From assembly GCF_901709675.1 (NCBI RefSeq), contig NC_051094.1, positions 15,727,501 through 15,791,500 of the forward strand: a stretch of 64,000 nt of DNA, given 5' to 3'. The first letter of the stretch is position 1, and every line of letters starts with the position of its first letter. Below are positions 35,937-47,799 of this stretch, piece by piece. Position numbers and translations under genes: made by a program. Below the pieces are notes generated by a model. That model did not search any database. It saw nothing but the letters and a program-made list of their open reading frames with translations, and was not told the origin of the DNA. This DNA is from Syngnathus acus. Lineage: Eukaryota > Chordata > Actinopteri > Syngnathiformes > Syngnathidae.

Positions 35937-36115
35937 AGTTAAAGTTAAGTTAAGTTAAAGTCCCAATGATCGTCACACACACATCTGGGTGTGGTGAAAT
36001 TTGTCCTCTGCATTTAACCCATCCCCGTGTGATTTTGATCCATCCCCTGGGGGAGAGGGGAGCAGTGAGCAGCAGCGGTGCAGGGGGGACACTCTACCAC
36101 TAGGCCACTGAGCTG
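35937..36115. repeat. Dispersed teleost repeat (SINE-like)
   Basis: The segment taaagtcccaatgatcgtc ... ggtgtggtgaaatttgtcct ... gaggggagcagtgagcagca ... actctaccactaggccactg is recognisable as a sequence scattered widely in fish genomes. The last part, read on the minus strand, looks tRNA-like (gcctagtggtagagtgt). It is partial and has no coding potential. Confidence 0.6.
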
Positions 36116-36230
36116 GTTCTATGCATAGTTCATAGTCCTTTGTGGTACGGTAATCTAAATAATTCAGCTTTAAATCTGAATCGCCAAGCCTTTTTTCTGA
36201 ACGTAAATCCTAAATATATTTAAATGGTTA

Positions 36231-36590
36231 TTGACCAGGCACTGGCTAGCACGTCCGCCTCACAGTTAGGAGAGTTGCGGGTTCGATTTAACCTCCGGCC
36301 CTCCCTATTTGGAGTTTGCACATTCTCCCCGTGCCCGCGTGGGTTTTCTCTGGGCACTCCGGTTTCCAACCACATCATAAAAACATGCTTGATAGGCCGA
36401 TTGAGCAGTCCAAATTGCCCCTAGGTGTGAGTGCGAGTGCGGATGGTTGTTCATCTCTGTGTGCTCTGCAATTGGCTGGCAACCGGTTCAGGGGGTCCCC
36501 TTCCTACTGCCTGATGACTGCTGGGATAGGTTCCAGCATGCTCGCAACCCCCGTGGGGACAAGCGTTATAGAAAATGGATGAATTGATGG
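36231..36590 (+). repeat. tRNA-derived SINE, near full length
   Basis: The head has an A-box-like actggctagcacgtccgcct and a B box at 36280-36290 (gggttcgattt). The body carries tctccccgtgcccgcgtgg, gggcactccggtttcc, gtgtgagtgcgagtgcggat, ttggctggcaaccggttca and gggataggttccagcatg. The 3' end is gaaaatggatgaattgatgg. The same family occurs at 50189, 51311 and around the MITE at 59392. Confidence 0.85.
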
Positions 36591-36639
36591 ATTATTGACC
36601 AAACTGATATTGAACAAAATGTCATATCTCATCTTTTTC

Positions 36640-36960
36640 TTTCACAGACAAGCTTTTGAATCATGGAAATCACGTATGTTTCACTCTGTGTTTGCAGACC
36701 ACACCTCCCAAAGCACATCAGTTTCCTAAACCAGAAGGTTCACAAGGTGCACAATTGCAGACCAATCGTCTGCAATTGTGCACCATGTGAGTTTTCCAAC
36801 TGCTTTTGACCAGAAGGCTGGGCTTTAGTCACTATCCCCTAATTGGCCGTTAAAGCTAACTTGCAACATCCCAGCCTTGTTTTCTAATTGAAGCCTCTAA
36901 AATGAGAGAGCAGGAGGGGGCCGTCATTATGTTTGCACTCAGCGTGGGGCCACAATCCCC
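36640..36960. promoter_or_regulatory. Non-repetitive block with a perfect 17-bp inverted repeat
   Basis: Arms 36746-36762 and 36768-36784 (ggtgcacaattgcagac and its exact inverse) are separated by five bases. The pairing continues outward for about six bases with one mismatch. The surrounding sequence (ccctaattggccgttaaagc, ttttctaattgaagcc) is non-coding, non-repetitive and enhancer-like. It could be a regulatory palindrome or a short RNA hairpin. Confidence 0.45.
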
Positions 36961-37045
36961 CCAAACTGTAAGCCTACATTATATGCATTTAGTTCAACAT
37001 GGGTTTGCATTTCAAATAAAAATACTGCATATAAAACAATTGTCA

Positions 37046-37046
<1 letters not shown>

Positions 37047-37081
<35 letters not shown>

Positions 37082-37094
37082 TATTATTATTATT
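37047..37094. repeat. (TTA)n microsatellite
   Basis: About 16 ATT units with one ACT interruption. Confidence 0.93.
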
Positions 37095-38231
37095 AATGGA
37101 TGCAAGGATCTGATTTGTGGCTTGTTACTAATTTAGCAGAGAAAACGTATCCCTCTCCATGTAAGGAAAACTACTCAAACATCTCTGACTTGGAAAGAGT
37201 CAAGTGCACAAGCAGGAAGAATGTGCTCATTGGTAGACATCAAGCTGAAATGCCAGATGGTTTGTGTGTGAGAGTGCGTATGTGAGTGAGTGCGTGTGTG
37301 TGTGCGTGTGTGAGAGAGTGAAAGAGAACGAGCAAGAGAGGGAGAGAATGATTTGGCATTTCAGACAGAGATATCAGTGCAGAGGGTGAGAGGTGCACAG
37401 TGCACGTTTGCAGAGGGCGGGGGCCATCCAGCCTCTCTCAAACAGTGCCGCTTGTGGTTTTTCTGACTCAACCTGCGCCCTGCCATGAGACAATATTAGG
37501 CGAGATGATGGGGGGGTCGGGGGTCCCTGTGGTTCTGCCAGGTGTCTGGTCCTGGTTTCCTAGCTTGATAAGCAGGGCTGCTTCTGCCCTCCTCAGTAGA
37601 ACTTACGCCTTTTCGAAATGCCAGTGCGGGGCTGAGGGCAGATGGCGCCCATTGCAGCCTCACCTCACTGAACCACGAGGGAACACATGCTTCTTATCAG
37701 CACCCATGCACCTGCACAGTCACACAATGGGAGACCAGTGATGTGTTTCCGAGGGTGGAGTTGAGTTGGTGGAAGACAAATACAATGGCAGGCAGGAACT
37801 AGTGTCCTGTTAACCAGGTAGCAAAGTTGATTGTGCTTCAGTATGAAATAAGACCATTTTCTTCCAACCTAAAAGTTTGAGTATTAGTCTGCCTTTGACT
37901 ATTGCTTTTGAACAGTTTTTTTTTCTTTTTTTTTCCTTTTTTTTCTTAGTGGAGGTTAGCAAAGGTACTGATGGTTAAGAGATCATTCACGCAACTGCCA
38001 CCTCTAATCTATGGCCCCATTTTTTGCACTGAAACAGAGCACCAGGTGTGTGCTGAGAGGTGAATGTCATGATTGATTTTTTTTTTTTAGTAAAAAGCAA
38101 ACAGTTGTTATTGTCTATTTGAGCATTTTAAAAAAATGCTTAGGACAAACAACTGGCCAGCTTTCAGAGGTTAAGTTGATATATATAGAATTTTCAGGAT
38201 GTGGGCAGCTAAATAATGCCCGATTGCTCGT
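37095..38231. other. Intergenic, partly enhancer-like
   Basis: No gene. Positions 37260-37345 are GT/GA-rich low complexity. The block 37370-37740 (gcatttcagacagagatatc, ctctcaaacagtgccgcttg) is non-repetitive, moderately G+C-rich and could be conserved non-coding DNA, but there is no direct sign of function. Confidence 0.3.
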
Positions 38232-38295
38232 CTGTGTGTGTGCGTGTGTGTGCGTGTGTGTGTGTGCGTGTGTGTGTGTGTGTGTGCGTGTGCGT
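38232..38295. repeat. (GT)n microsatellite with GC interruptions
   Basis: TGTGTGCG-type units over about 64 bp. Confidence 0.92.
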
Positions 38296-40822
38296 ACGAG
38301 CATGTATTTAAGCACGTGTGTGTTTTCTGTAATTGCGTAAACCAATGAGGACTGATAAGCCGAGTGGAGCCAGACAGCAGACACTTAAAAGATGTCTGTA
38401 TTGATAATAAAGGGAGAGTTTTGTATGACCAACCTCACTTACATACACACAATGAAACACTTACTGTATCAGGAGCCTGAGTATCTTGGGAGCTATGATT
38501 CTTCAAAAAAAAAAAAAAAGAATAAGAAAGCCAATACATAAATTGATCTTGTAGGTGCAGGGATGCCAGTAAAGCTCAAGTTGGATTCTGATCTCTGGGA
38601 CCTTATCAGGACCCTGTTTATGAAGTACTGAAGCACATAGAGGCAGCATTCTCACTCGTCATTAAGGTGAGTGTAATTCACTGTGCTAGTATGGGAAATT
38701 TGGAAATGTGAATGTCTGCAGAGTGTAGTGATATACTACCATGGGACACGGTTTTGAAGCAGGCAGTAGTTTGAAAGCGCTATGATCTCAATCACTTGAC
38801 GTCCCGCATGGCACTGTTGTGCATCAGCTTGGCCTTGAAACCCATCAGAAAGGAGGTTAAACGCTAATTGATTGCATGTTGTCATAGTGCATAAATTGTG
38901 AACTGAGTGCACAAGGACATCATCAGTGTTTGCGAGTGTGTCGTGCCCCTCACCCCATCCCTCCCACCTGTGTTTTTGAACTTGCGGATGAAGCCATCTG
39001 TACTTCTCTCTGGAGAACCAGAGCTCCCTTTCCTCTCCGTCCTTCCCTCATTTTCTGCTACTGCTGAAATAGGAAAATTGCTCCGTGTTTCCGCTCTAGT
39101 TGGGATCGGTGGTGTTGATAGACATTGTAGACACAATTATACGGAAGAGTTTCTTTGAGAGGCGATTCTGTCATTGGTGTTTGGCCTGCGGGACATGTCA
39201 TTCTCCCAAACTACTTTCCCTGGAACACCCCTCCTCAAGGGAAAAAAGTCCAAAACAACACTAGTGAAAAAGAGTGAAGATTTTCTATGATTTCTGCTTT
39301 GTAACATGGTCATTGACTCATTTACGAGTCCCTGTTTGTTTTATTGTCCCTTTCTGAATGACATCAAACCATATCTGAATCTTGAATTAACTTGAGTAAC
39401 AACACATCACAATGATGATGACTCTTGTGTGTTGCAACAGAGCAAGCAATATGAGAAGACTTGTGATTCCTCCTGGATATGAACTGCCCATAACTCCTGA
39501 CTCACGCTCCACCTATCAGGCAGAAGTTCCAAAGCTTTTTGAGATGATTAGATGATGAAAAACTGTTTTTACAGTGGCTGTTTTATTTCAATTTCATGTT
39601 CTCTGTGAATTTTTTTTGCCGTCTGTGTTAAGACAACAAAAAAGTCATTTTATTCTCACCAACGACTATTCATTATGTATGATGAGCATTTCATTTTCTC
39701 TGCAGTGTTCAATCATCACTGTTTGACCTGAGATGAGCAAGGATGAGGGAAACATCGTGCTGTGCTGAAGCTCCTCACCTAATTACTGTTGAAAGGTCCA
39801 ATATAACTTGCAGGTAGGCACACATTGAGCTTGTAAACAGACACAAATATGAAGGTGCGGAGGGAACTGAGAGAACTGTTTATCGGTTAAGTGAAGTGGA
39901 CCATCACAGACGGAGTCATGCAAAGGCCAAGGAAGTGATGGAGGGAACGATTAGAGGAGAGCAAAAGCGGTATGGAGGAGGGGGAGGCAAAGGCAGCATT
40001 CCCGAGGAGGACTCTGTCCCACTTTTAGTAACCGGACACTTATGTTTCCACAAGGAGATTGTCTTTTGAAGTTTTCTGTTCTTCTTAGAGGATATTATAG
40101 AGTAGTGTCATGTTTTTAGCCAAATGTGAGACCCTATGCAGCGCATCATAGGGAAAAAATGATCAGAGCTAATATTCTTTATCCCCTTGTCTTTCAATAT
40201 AAAATATAGACGATTTGGGGGTCAAACACAAATCTCCCTGTTGCCCCAACTTAGCAATCACTAGGTTTCTCTTGAGCTCTCATAAAAGCTGTAATAAACC
40301 CAATGCCAGGTGAATCAGTAGCGCTCTGTTCCGAGCACAGTGCTAATAGGCTATAAATGAGTCCATGTGGTTCATTTGCTGTTCAGGGAGGTAGGGGCTA
40401 GCAATTCCCAGCCAAAGACTTTGCAAAACACAGGGACCACCAAAGAGGAACGTGAAACCTAAACTACACTTCTCCTACACTTCCTTTAATGGGTGGCTCA
40501 TTAAAAAATAAAAACTTGCCCCATTCTGACTTGGAAGCCTGAAGGAGTTCATGTGAGTGCAATTGTCCTTCAAAAATTTCACGTGATTTTCAGTAGTTTT
40601 GCTGAAACAAGCTTTGCATTAGTAAAGGTATATACAGAAATGTATGCACATTTTAACTCCAGCCATATTTGTGAGTGGAGCGAGTGATTGAGCAAAGCAA
40701 GCAGGTGGCACAATGGAAAGGTCAGGTCAAAAAGATGATGTCTTGCTTTAAACAAAAAAGACAAAAAGGAGAATTCATGTTTAATTAATATAGCTCGTAC
40801 CTCTCACTGAGCTGCGAATTCT

Positions 40823-40828
<6 letters not shown>
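38296..40828. other. Intergenic, with an enhancer-like block at about 39900-40560
   Basis: No coding exon is supported. A poly-A is at about 38505-38519. The block 39900-40560 is non-repetitive and mixed in composition (ggcaatcccag-type cores, taggctataaatgagtccat, gctgtaataaacccaatgcc). It is the best enhancer candidate in this part, judged on composition only. Confidence 0.3.

Positions 40829-40902
<74 letters not shown>
40829..40902. repeat. (GA)n microsatellite
   Basis: About 36 GA units followed by imperfect GAGAAAGA repeats to about 40940. Confidence 0.95.
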
Positions 40903-41840
40903 AAGAGAAAGAAAGAGGGAATAAGGGAGAGAGAGAAATAATGTCAAAAATGTCATCTTTTATCAATTCTCAAAGAGTGAATTTTCTCAGGATAATAAAT
41001 AATGAGAAAATAGTTTAAATATTGAAAAGAGTATGATGATGTTTTAATTGATTATTAGTTTCCTATTTCTGTCTTTTCTTTAACCCTAACTTTGTCACAG
41101 TTACACATTCCCAAAGTCACAAATGCTATTAACCTTTGCTTAGTTTAAACTCAAATAGTAGTCAATTTGACTGGTTCCACTCTGTGGGCTCCAGACCTGT
41201 TGGCACCACATGCCCACCTTTAGCATCAGATCAATCCCAGCACATTCTGTTTGCGCAGCTTGCTTTCCAACCCCGATACAATACTTTATCATTGTGCAGA
41301 ACAAACTATCACAACCTATGTTCTGTGGACTGGCAGCAGCGAGTTCATCAAAGTTGCTTCAGAACATTTCACTAACTTGGTTGGGACTTGTGGTCTACTG
41401 TAAAAGTATCGCCATTTCTATCACATTTTGTGGGGGCCTTTGTGCGTCTATTTTGATCAAATTTGTAGGTGCGTCTGTGAGTCCATTGTAAGTGAAGTAA
41501 AAATGTAGTGCTTCTTGATGGATCTCACTTAACTGATTACTTTGGTTCACAAAAATGAAAATGCACAGCAATGGAAACAATATTAACCAGAATCTTAAGA
41601 ACACAATCAAAACAGTAAATTTTAGAATTAGAAATGTGCAAAATGTGCAATGAGGACCAAGAAAGAAAAACAATTTCAATTTACGTACACGAACAATGTA
41701 AAAGTGATGCATATCCGTAGTAATTTTGTTTACATTCACTGATCAAATGCATAAGTAACACCTCAAATATCAATACAAGCCAACGCCAAAACAGAATTGA
41801 CCAATTATGAATTCATCACACAAATAACAAATGTTACATA

Positions 41841-43140
41841 TACAGGATTGTCTCAGAAAATTAGAATATTGTGATAAAGTTCTTCATTTTCTGTAATGCA
41901 ATTAAAAAAACAAAAATGTCATTCATTCTGGATTCATTACAAAGCAACTGAAATATTGCAAGCCTTTTATTATTTTAATATTGCTGATTATGGCATACAG
42001 CTTAAGAAAACTCAAATATCCTATCTCAAAATATTAGAATATCATGAAAAAGTAAACTAGTACGGTATTCAACTAATCACTTGAATCGTCTAATTAACTC
42101 GAAACACCTGCAAGGGTTTCCTGAGCCTTGAAAAACACACAGCTTGGTTCAGTAAACTAAATCACAAGTATGGGGAAGACTGCTGATCTGACTGCTGTCC
42201 AGAGGACCATCATTGACACCCTCCATCAGAAGGGTAAGACACAAAAAGAAATTTCTCAAAGAGCAAGCTGTTAACAGAGTGCAGTTTCAAAGCACATCCA
42301 CAAAAAGTCTGTTGGAAGGGGGAAATGTGGCAGGAAACGCTGCACAACCAAGAGAGATGACTGCAGCCTTAACAGCATTGTGAAGAAGAGTCGCTTCCAG
42401 AATTTGGGGGAGCTTCAAAGACAGTGGACTGAAGCTGGAGTCCAGGTATCAAAAGCCACTGTTCAGAGCAAAATCCAAGTTGCTTGAAATCCAGTGTGAA
42501 GTTCCCACAGTCAGCGATGGTTTGGGGAGCCATGTCAGCTGCTGGTGTTGGTCCACTGTGTTTCACCAAGTCCAGAGTAAATGCAGATTTTAGACCACTA
42601 CATGCTTCCGTCTGCTGAAAAGCTCTATGGAGATGATGATTTTATTTTCCAGCATGAGCTGGCACCTGCCCACAGTGCCAAAACCACCAGTAAATGGTCT
42701 ACTGACCATGGCATTACTGTCCTCGATTGGCCTGCCAATTCCCCTGACCTGAACCCCATAGTGAATTTGTGGGGTATTGTGAAGAAGAAGCTGAAAGACA
42801 CCAGACCCAACAATGCAAATGAGCTAAAGGCCGCTATTGAAGCATCCTGGGCATCCATAACACCTCAGCAATGCCACAGGCTGATTGCCTCCATGCCAGT
42901 AATCCGTGCAAAAGGATTCCCAACCAAGTACTGAGTGCATCAATGGACATTTTCAAATGTTTGATTTTGTTTTGCTGTTATAAATCTTTTTTTTTACTTG
43001 GTCTGAGGAAATATTCTAATATTTCGAGATAGGATATTTGAGTTTTCTTAAGCTGTATGCCATAATCAGCAATATTAAAATAATAAAAGGCTTGCAATAT
43101 TTCAGTTGATTTGTAATGAATCCAGAATGTATGACACTTT
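41841..43140 (+). mobile_element. Tc1-like transposon, core-deleted, right terminal repeat truncated
   Basis: The left terminal repeat (41841-42042, starting TACAGGATTGTCTCAG) and the inverted right repeat (43011-43140) match for about 130 bp. The outermost ~70 bp of the right end are missing. The transposase frame starts at 42170 (MGKTADLTAVQRTIIDTLHQ), with the helix-turn-helix region broken by a stop (QRAsC) and a following internal deletion. The C-terminal catalytic part is open at 42581-42934 (HYMLPSAEKLYGDDDFIF, VLDWPANSPDLNPIVNLWG, ending FPTKY). The third acidic region is present, although the DDE/NPIEN motif reads NPIVN and has lost its Glu. The first catalytic Asp region is deleted. 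The element is dead, and its coding sequence is much closer to consensus than the Tc1 relic at 55636. Confidence 0.88.
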
Positions 43141-43410
43141 TGAATTAGCATATTTCTGCTAACCCGTTAGCCTGCCCAGTACTTCTTATTAACATGTTAC
43201 ATGCACACACGTATAATATTTATATTTTCAATATTTATCAAAAAAATTCTGTATGTTATTTACACTATTAATGTATTATTTACGTTTGAAACAATTATTT
43301 AATGTTCTAATAATAAAATATGCCCTTAAGTTGTTTTATATACATTTATTGACACACAAAAAGATGTACAGATAAAAAAAAGAAAAAAAAAATTACAGAT
43401 GAGAGGGTGA
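43141..43410. other. Intergenic, unassigned
   Basis: A+T-rich DNA with no signal. Confidence 0.35.
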
Positions 43411-43486
43411 GCATACTTCGCGGATTTCACTTATCGAGGGTGGTTTTTGGAACCAATTATCCGCGATAAACGAGGGACTACTGTAA
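43411..43486 (-). repeat. Tigger/pogo-like terminal fragment
   Basis: The segment tacttcgcggatttcactta ... ccgcgataaacgagggacta ending ctgtaa reads on the minus strand as cagtagtccctcgtttatcg, resembling the ends of Tigger/pogo elements. Only this end is present. Similar words occur near 17530-17575. Confidence 0.5.
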
Positions 43487-44126
43487 TTCCTTACTCATTC
43501 AGTTTTGTAATTGACGTAATGTTTTGGTAACACATCACTTGTTGGTAACTGCCAGATAAAAATACATTTTTAATCTCATTATCCCCAAACCATTTATGCG
43601 TAAGAGAAAGAATAAGTGTGAGAAACCAAAAAGACCTTGTGTATGCAATGCATGTACTGCATGTGACTGTTCATTAATGAGTGAGAACTGGTGTGTACCT
43701 GTGTGTGTTGGTGGGGGCGGGGGGTATAAATTTGCATCCTTGCATTCTCCCTCTGCTAGGTGGGTTAGAGAGGCTTTTGTTATATAAATGGTAAGGTAAA
43801 ACTCAAATAGGAAATGAGTTATTTAAAGAGCAGGGAGCATGCTTTTAAAAATATTATTATATATATATGTAGTGGTGGATGAAAGCTGCAGTCAGAGGGG
43901 TGCCCATGAAGAAGTGGTTATCAGCATTGAGAGCCTGCACCTTGCACTGGAGAGTCAATTCACACCTCGCCTCTCCTTCAAAACAACAGTCTCAAACTAT
44001 TTCTGTATGTTGTTGAAGTTATTTACAAGCTACATATTTTACTTCATTGTCACTTTGTTTGGTGCTAGGCACTCATTGCTAAAATTATGCTCTACACATC
44101 CCAGAGATCAATCAGCGGTACTAATA
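43487..44126. other. Intergenic, unassigned
   Basis: No gene or repeat is recognised apart from a short AT run near 43850-43870. Confidence 0.35.
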
Positions 44127-44368
44127 CCGTATTTTCCACACTATAAGGCGCACCGGATTATAAGGCGCACCTTCAATGAATGGCCCATTTTAAAACTTTG
44201 TCCATTTATAAGATATATACATTTGGTCCGCGGGCTGGACTTTGGACACGCCTGCTGTAGTGGCTCAATATTGGTCCATATATAAAGCGGACCGGATTAT
44301 AAGGCGCACTGTCGGCTTTTGAGAAAATTGGAGGTTTTTAGGTGCGCCTTATAGTGCGGAAAATACGG
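44127..44368. mobile_element. MITE, CCGTATTTTCC/ATAAGGCGC family
   Basis: It starts CCGTATTTTCCACACTATAA and ends ttatagtgcggaaaatacgg. It is flanked by TA on both sides (44125-44126 and 44369-44370), with internal ataaggcgcacc repeats. It is clearly related in design to the CCGTAATTTTCGGAC family at 31025 but forms a distinct subfamily. Confidence 0.82.
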
Positions 44369-45662
44369 TACCCACTTTTTTTTCAGTGAATGTCGGATTT
44401 TTCTAAGTGCACACCATTGTGTCTCCAGTTATGTGGCTATTGCTGCTCAAATTATTTTTTTCACACAAAATTCACCAAGCAAAATCAAAAAGTCCAGTGA
44501 AGAGATATTTTGTGACATAAAAGAAAATACTTCATCAAAAGTGCTGGCTTTAAAGGCCTGTAGGCCAAATGTGGTCTGCCATGTAATTTAATGTGTCAGG
44601 GGGAAGCTTAAAAGACTTCATTGCCTTAAAATAATTAAGTCACATGCATTGACCAAGAACTACTTTTCCCACAATGCATGCAATTACGGTAACCGCAAAG
44701 TGACATCCTTCCATTTGTAGGCAGTAAGGAAGATTTTTCAACAGGAAGAATTGAGAAATGCAAATATGGAGCCGAGTTATTTCTTAAAAGCAGATCTGTA
44801 ATCATGAATAATGAGGCCTAAAATGGGCCTGAACTGGATGATTTAATTCATTCGTTTGCTTGTTCATTTGTTCGCTTGTTCGTTTGTTCGTTTGTTTGTT
44901 TGTTTTTTCGTTCGTTCATTCATTTAGTTGCAGGGATGGCGGTTTATGCTCTTTACTCTAACATTCTGGCCCTTATTAGTGTGTTTGATGTGGTCATACT
45001 GCTGAAATATTAAGCCAATAACACCACAGTTTAACGTTGGTATTAATGGAACAAATAAAGTTCTAGTTAGCACACAGGCTTTCAATGGACATGTTTCGAT
45101 TGAACAAACTTAATTTTCTTCCTTGTTGTCTTCTTGCTACATGATGCGTGCATTCATATGGAGTCATTTTAGAGAATTTTATGACGAAAAAAAATTGCGA
45201 GTGTGAAGCTGCACATTGAACATCATTATTTAATCACTCAGGTCACTGTTTTTGTAGACAGCATGGTACATTTGACATAAACACTGTCACATCCTTATTT
45301 TCATTCAGGGGGGAAATCTCGTACGGCGTGTTTGGGAATTTGGTAGACTGCACTAAGATACAAGGGTGCTCTGGTGTACCAAGGGCATTTTCTTTTACAT
45401 GCTGCTGGCTCATCTGATATTTAGGTGACAGAAAGTAGAAGGGATTTTTGATCAGGAAAATGTAGGTACAGGTGCAATTTTGGCGGATTTGATCGAGCTG
45501 CAGGCCATCAGATTCTGACGTCAGCAAATGTTTGTGGTGGATGTCATTGTATTTTATTTATAAATATGATAACAGGGTGCACTGAGCCCTCTAATTCATA
45601 AAATCTAATTCATTAAACGCATGATTAGTCTTTTTGCGTTGTCAAGTCCCCACTTCACAGTG
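44369..45662. other. Intergenic with (TTCG/TTTG)n tract
   Basis: No gene is supported. A degenerate tetranucleotide run (cgtttg/cgttcg units) occupies about 44850-44922. Confidence 0.4.
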
Positions 45663-45670
45663 GCATGTGC

Positions 45671-46246
45671 TAGTGTTGTCAAAAGAACCGATACTTTCTG
45701 CACCAATTCGGTACCAACACGTTAAAAATACCTCGATACCTGCTTTTTGTGGTACCGACTACCGAGTATTTAACTTTTCACTCGATTCATGCCGGAACTG
45801 AAGGGGGCAGTATACGCATGCGAGCAGCAGGTAGCTTCTCAAACGTAGGACATGTTTGGCAAAAAGAAGACGTCTGGTCACCCTAAACCGGAGCAATAAT
45901 AGATTCGAACAAGCCAACGTGCAAAAAATGCTTGCGGGGTTTGAGGCTTGAGAGGCTCCATGCCACTGCTGCTCTTTTTCAATGTATATAGTTGAATATC
46001 GTTATTTAGTAACAGTCTTGCTTGTTTTCATAGATGTACGACTTGAAGGCGCTATGTCAGTGCTGCTCTTTTTTAATGTATAAAGTTTACTATATGGTTT
46101 AAGCAGTTTTAAATAAATTAGTGATTTTAAAAGTGGATTCTGTTGTTTTGTTGTTTTTTACCATGGTACCGAATTAGTATCGAGAATTGTGGTAAATCAC
46201 AGGCATTGGTACCGACTACAGAAATTCTGGTATTGTGACATCACTA
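45671..46246. mobile_element. Non-autonomous hAT element with target duplication
   Basis: The ends are tagtgttgtcaaaag and its near-inverse gtgacatcacta. The 8 bp flanking each side are gcatgtgc (45663-45670) and gcatgcgc (46247-46254), a 7-of-8 match and the 8-bp duplication size of hAT elements. Internal sequence includes ccgatactttctgcacc and two copies of a tgctgctctttttcaatgta motif. No transposase. Confidence 0.75.
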
Positions 46247-46254
46247 GCATGCGC

Positions 46255-47239
46255 ACAGTTAGACTGCAGACGTGCTAGACGTGCTGAACATCAAAATAGG
46301 GCCCACGGTATTATGGTATGGCTTCTTCTGGAGTTGTCAGACATCAATCTCTTTATTTCCTTGGTGAATCAAATTTAAAATATAACATACTATATATATA
46401 ACATTTGACATGTAGAAATGCATTCACCAGACAAGTAGTAAGCAGTGACGGCTACAGCATTATCACACAATGAAAAACAGATAATAAAAACCATATGTTT
46501 CTGGGGGACAAACCACATTGCTTTGATAACAGCATGTTTGAAAGATGGAGGAAATGCAAAAGTTTCCTTTCTTTCCCTTTGCCTAGCATATCAGCATATA
46601 TTAATGACAAGTGCACTCAACACGAGTAGCATCTGGAGATATTGCGTCTATCTCAAAAGCTTGAAGCAGTGGCTAAATTAGAGTCTGGTGTGAATCGATA
46701 AACACTGTCAAACACCTCAGGGGGTCCCCCCAATTTTCCCACAAACCACTCTAGCCCCCTAGGCAGAGAGAAACAATGGTGGGGCATCAATACCTACAAT
46801 TGGGAGAAGGTAGAACAGAAGAGACATCAACCAAAATCACACAAGTGGGTCAGCTTTCCTCTAGACAGTAAATGGGTGCGCAATTGTTTGCATCAATTGA
46901 AACCTGTGGGAGATCGAGGACACGATGGGGAAGGGGTGCCATTAGAAGTGCATTGGTATAGAAGGTGGGTGCTTGGGAGGTGAATGGGGAGTGGAGGTTT
47001 TTAAAGCAAGACGAGATGGGGGGTATTGGTGTTTTCAATTACCCACAAATTCAGAGCAATTTCCTCCTCTTTCTGCCCACACCGCCAACTGAGAGGCTGA
47101 TGGGAGGCCTGAACAAAGAGGCATGGAGATCGCGATTGTCTGACTGCGGGTTGGTGGGGAGGAGCAGGAGGGGGTTGGTTTTTGTCCATCTGCCTTGCTC
47201 AGCTTTTTTCTGTCACCTTGCCGCTAGGATTCCCCTTTT
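46255..47239. other. Intergenic, unassigned
   Basis: No gene is supported. G-rich stretches near 46940-47170 give open frames without recognisable motifs. Confidence 0.35.
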
Positions 47240-47790
47240 TTGTCACTGGCTGAAAACATGAACGTGTCTGCTCTCCAGTGCCTTGGACAGCGCCCCACTC
47301 CTGCTTACATTGTTCACAGCCACACCCACAAAGTAATCAGCGCTCATTGCCTGATGCCAACTCATCACTACACCTGCTCCCGCCTCATTAACTCTCCTAC
47401 TTAAACCCTACGTTCCCGTCACTCCTGGTCTGTTCGTCTGGCTTACTAACTGTCGGTTTGTCACCTGTTTCGGCGATCTGCCTGTTATACCTGTTCTGAC
47501 TCCCATTGTCGACCTTGCTTACCTGTTTGCCCAACCATTCTTGAACACTGCCCGCACAAACTTTCTGCCATGAACCGCCTTGACCGTACTGAGAGGAGGC
47601 GTCAGCCAGATTTCTGGATAACTCGGTTCATTGGTCCAGCTAGTGGAGCAACTCCAGAAGCGGCAACATGTCCCAGGAGCTGGCCCGAGTTCTCCAGGCT
47701 TCAGTGTTTTAGCCACCCCTCCGCCTCCCCCTGACCTGAACAACTCCTGCCTGGACGTGACACGCTGCCTTTAATGGCTTAGTATGCAGT
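47240..47790 (+). repeat. Possible LTR/leader region of a degraded retroelement
   Basis: The composition and phrases (cagccacacccacaaagtaat, ctcattaactctcctactta aaccc, tgttcgtctggcttac) resemble the promoter-leader regions of teleost LTR elements and end with a possible gag-like ATG (47571, MNRLDRTERRRQPDFWI) that stops after about 60 codons. No matching second LTR or pol was found. Assignment is tentative. Confidence 0.35.
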
Positions 47791-47799
47791 TACTGGACC

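Noticed and set aside
36231-36300. tRNA gene
   Set aside because: A and B boxes are present but the cloverleaf is not, and the sequence continues into a SINE body repeated at 50189 and 51311.
43839-44285. 148-aa ORF
   Set aside because: Runs into the MITE at 44127 and has no recognisable domain.
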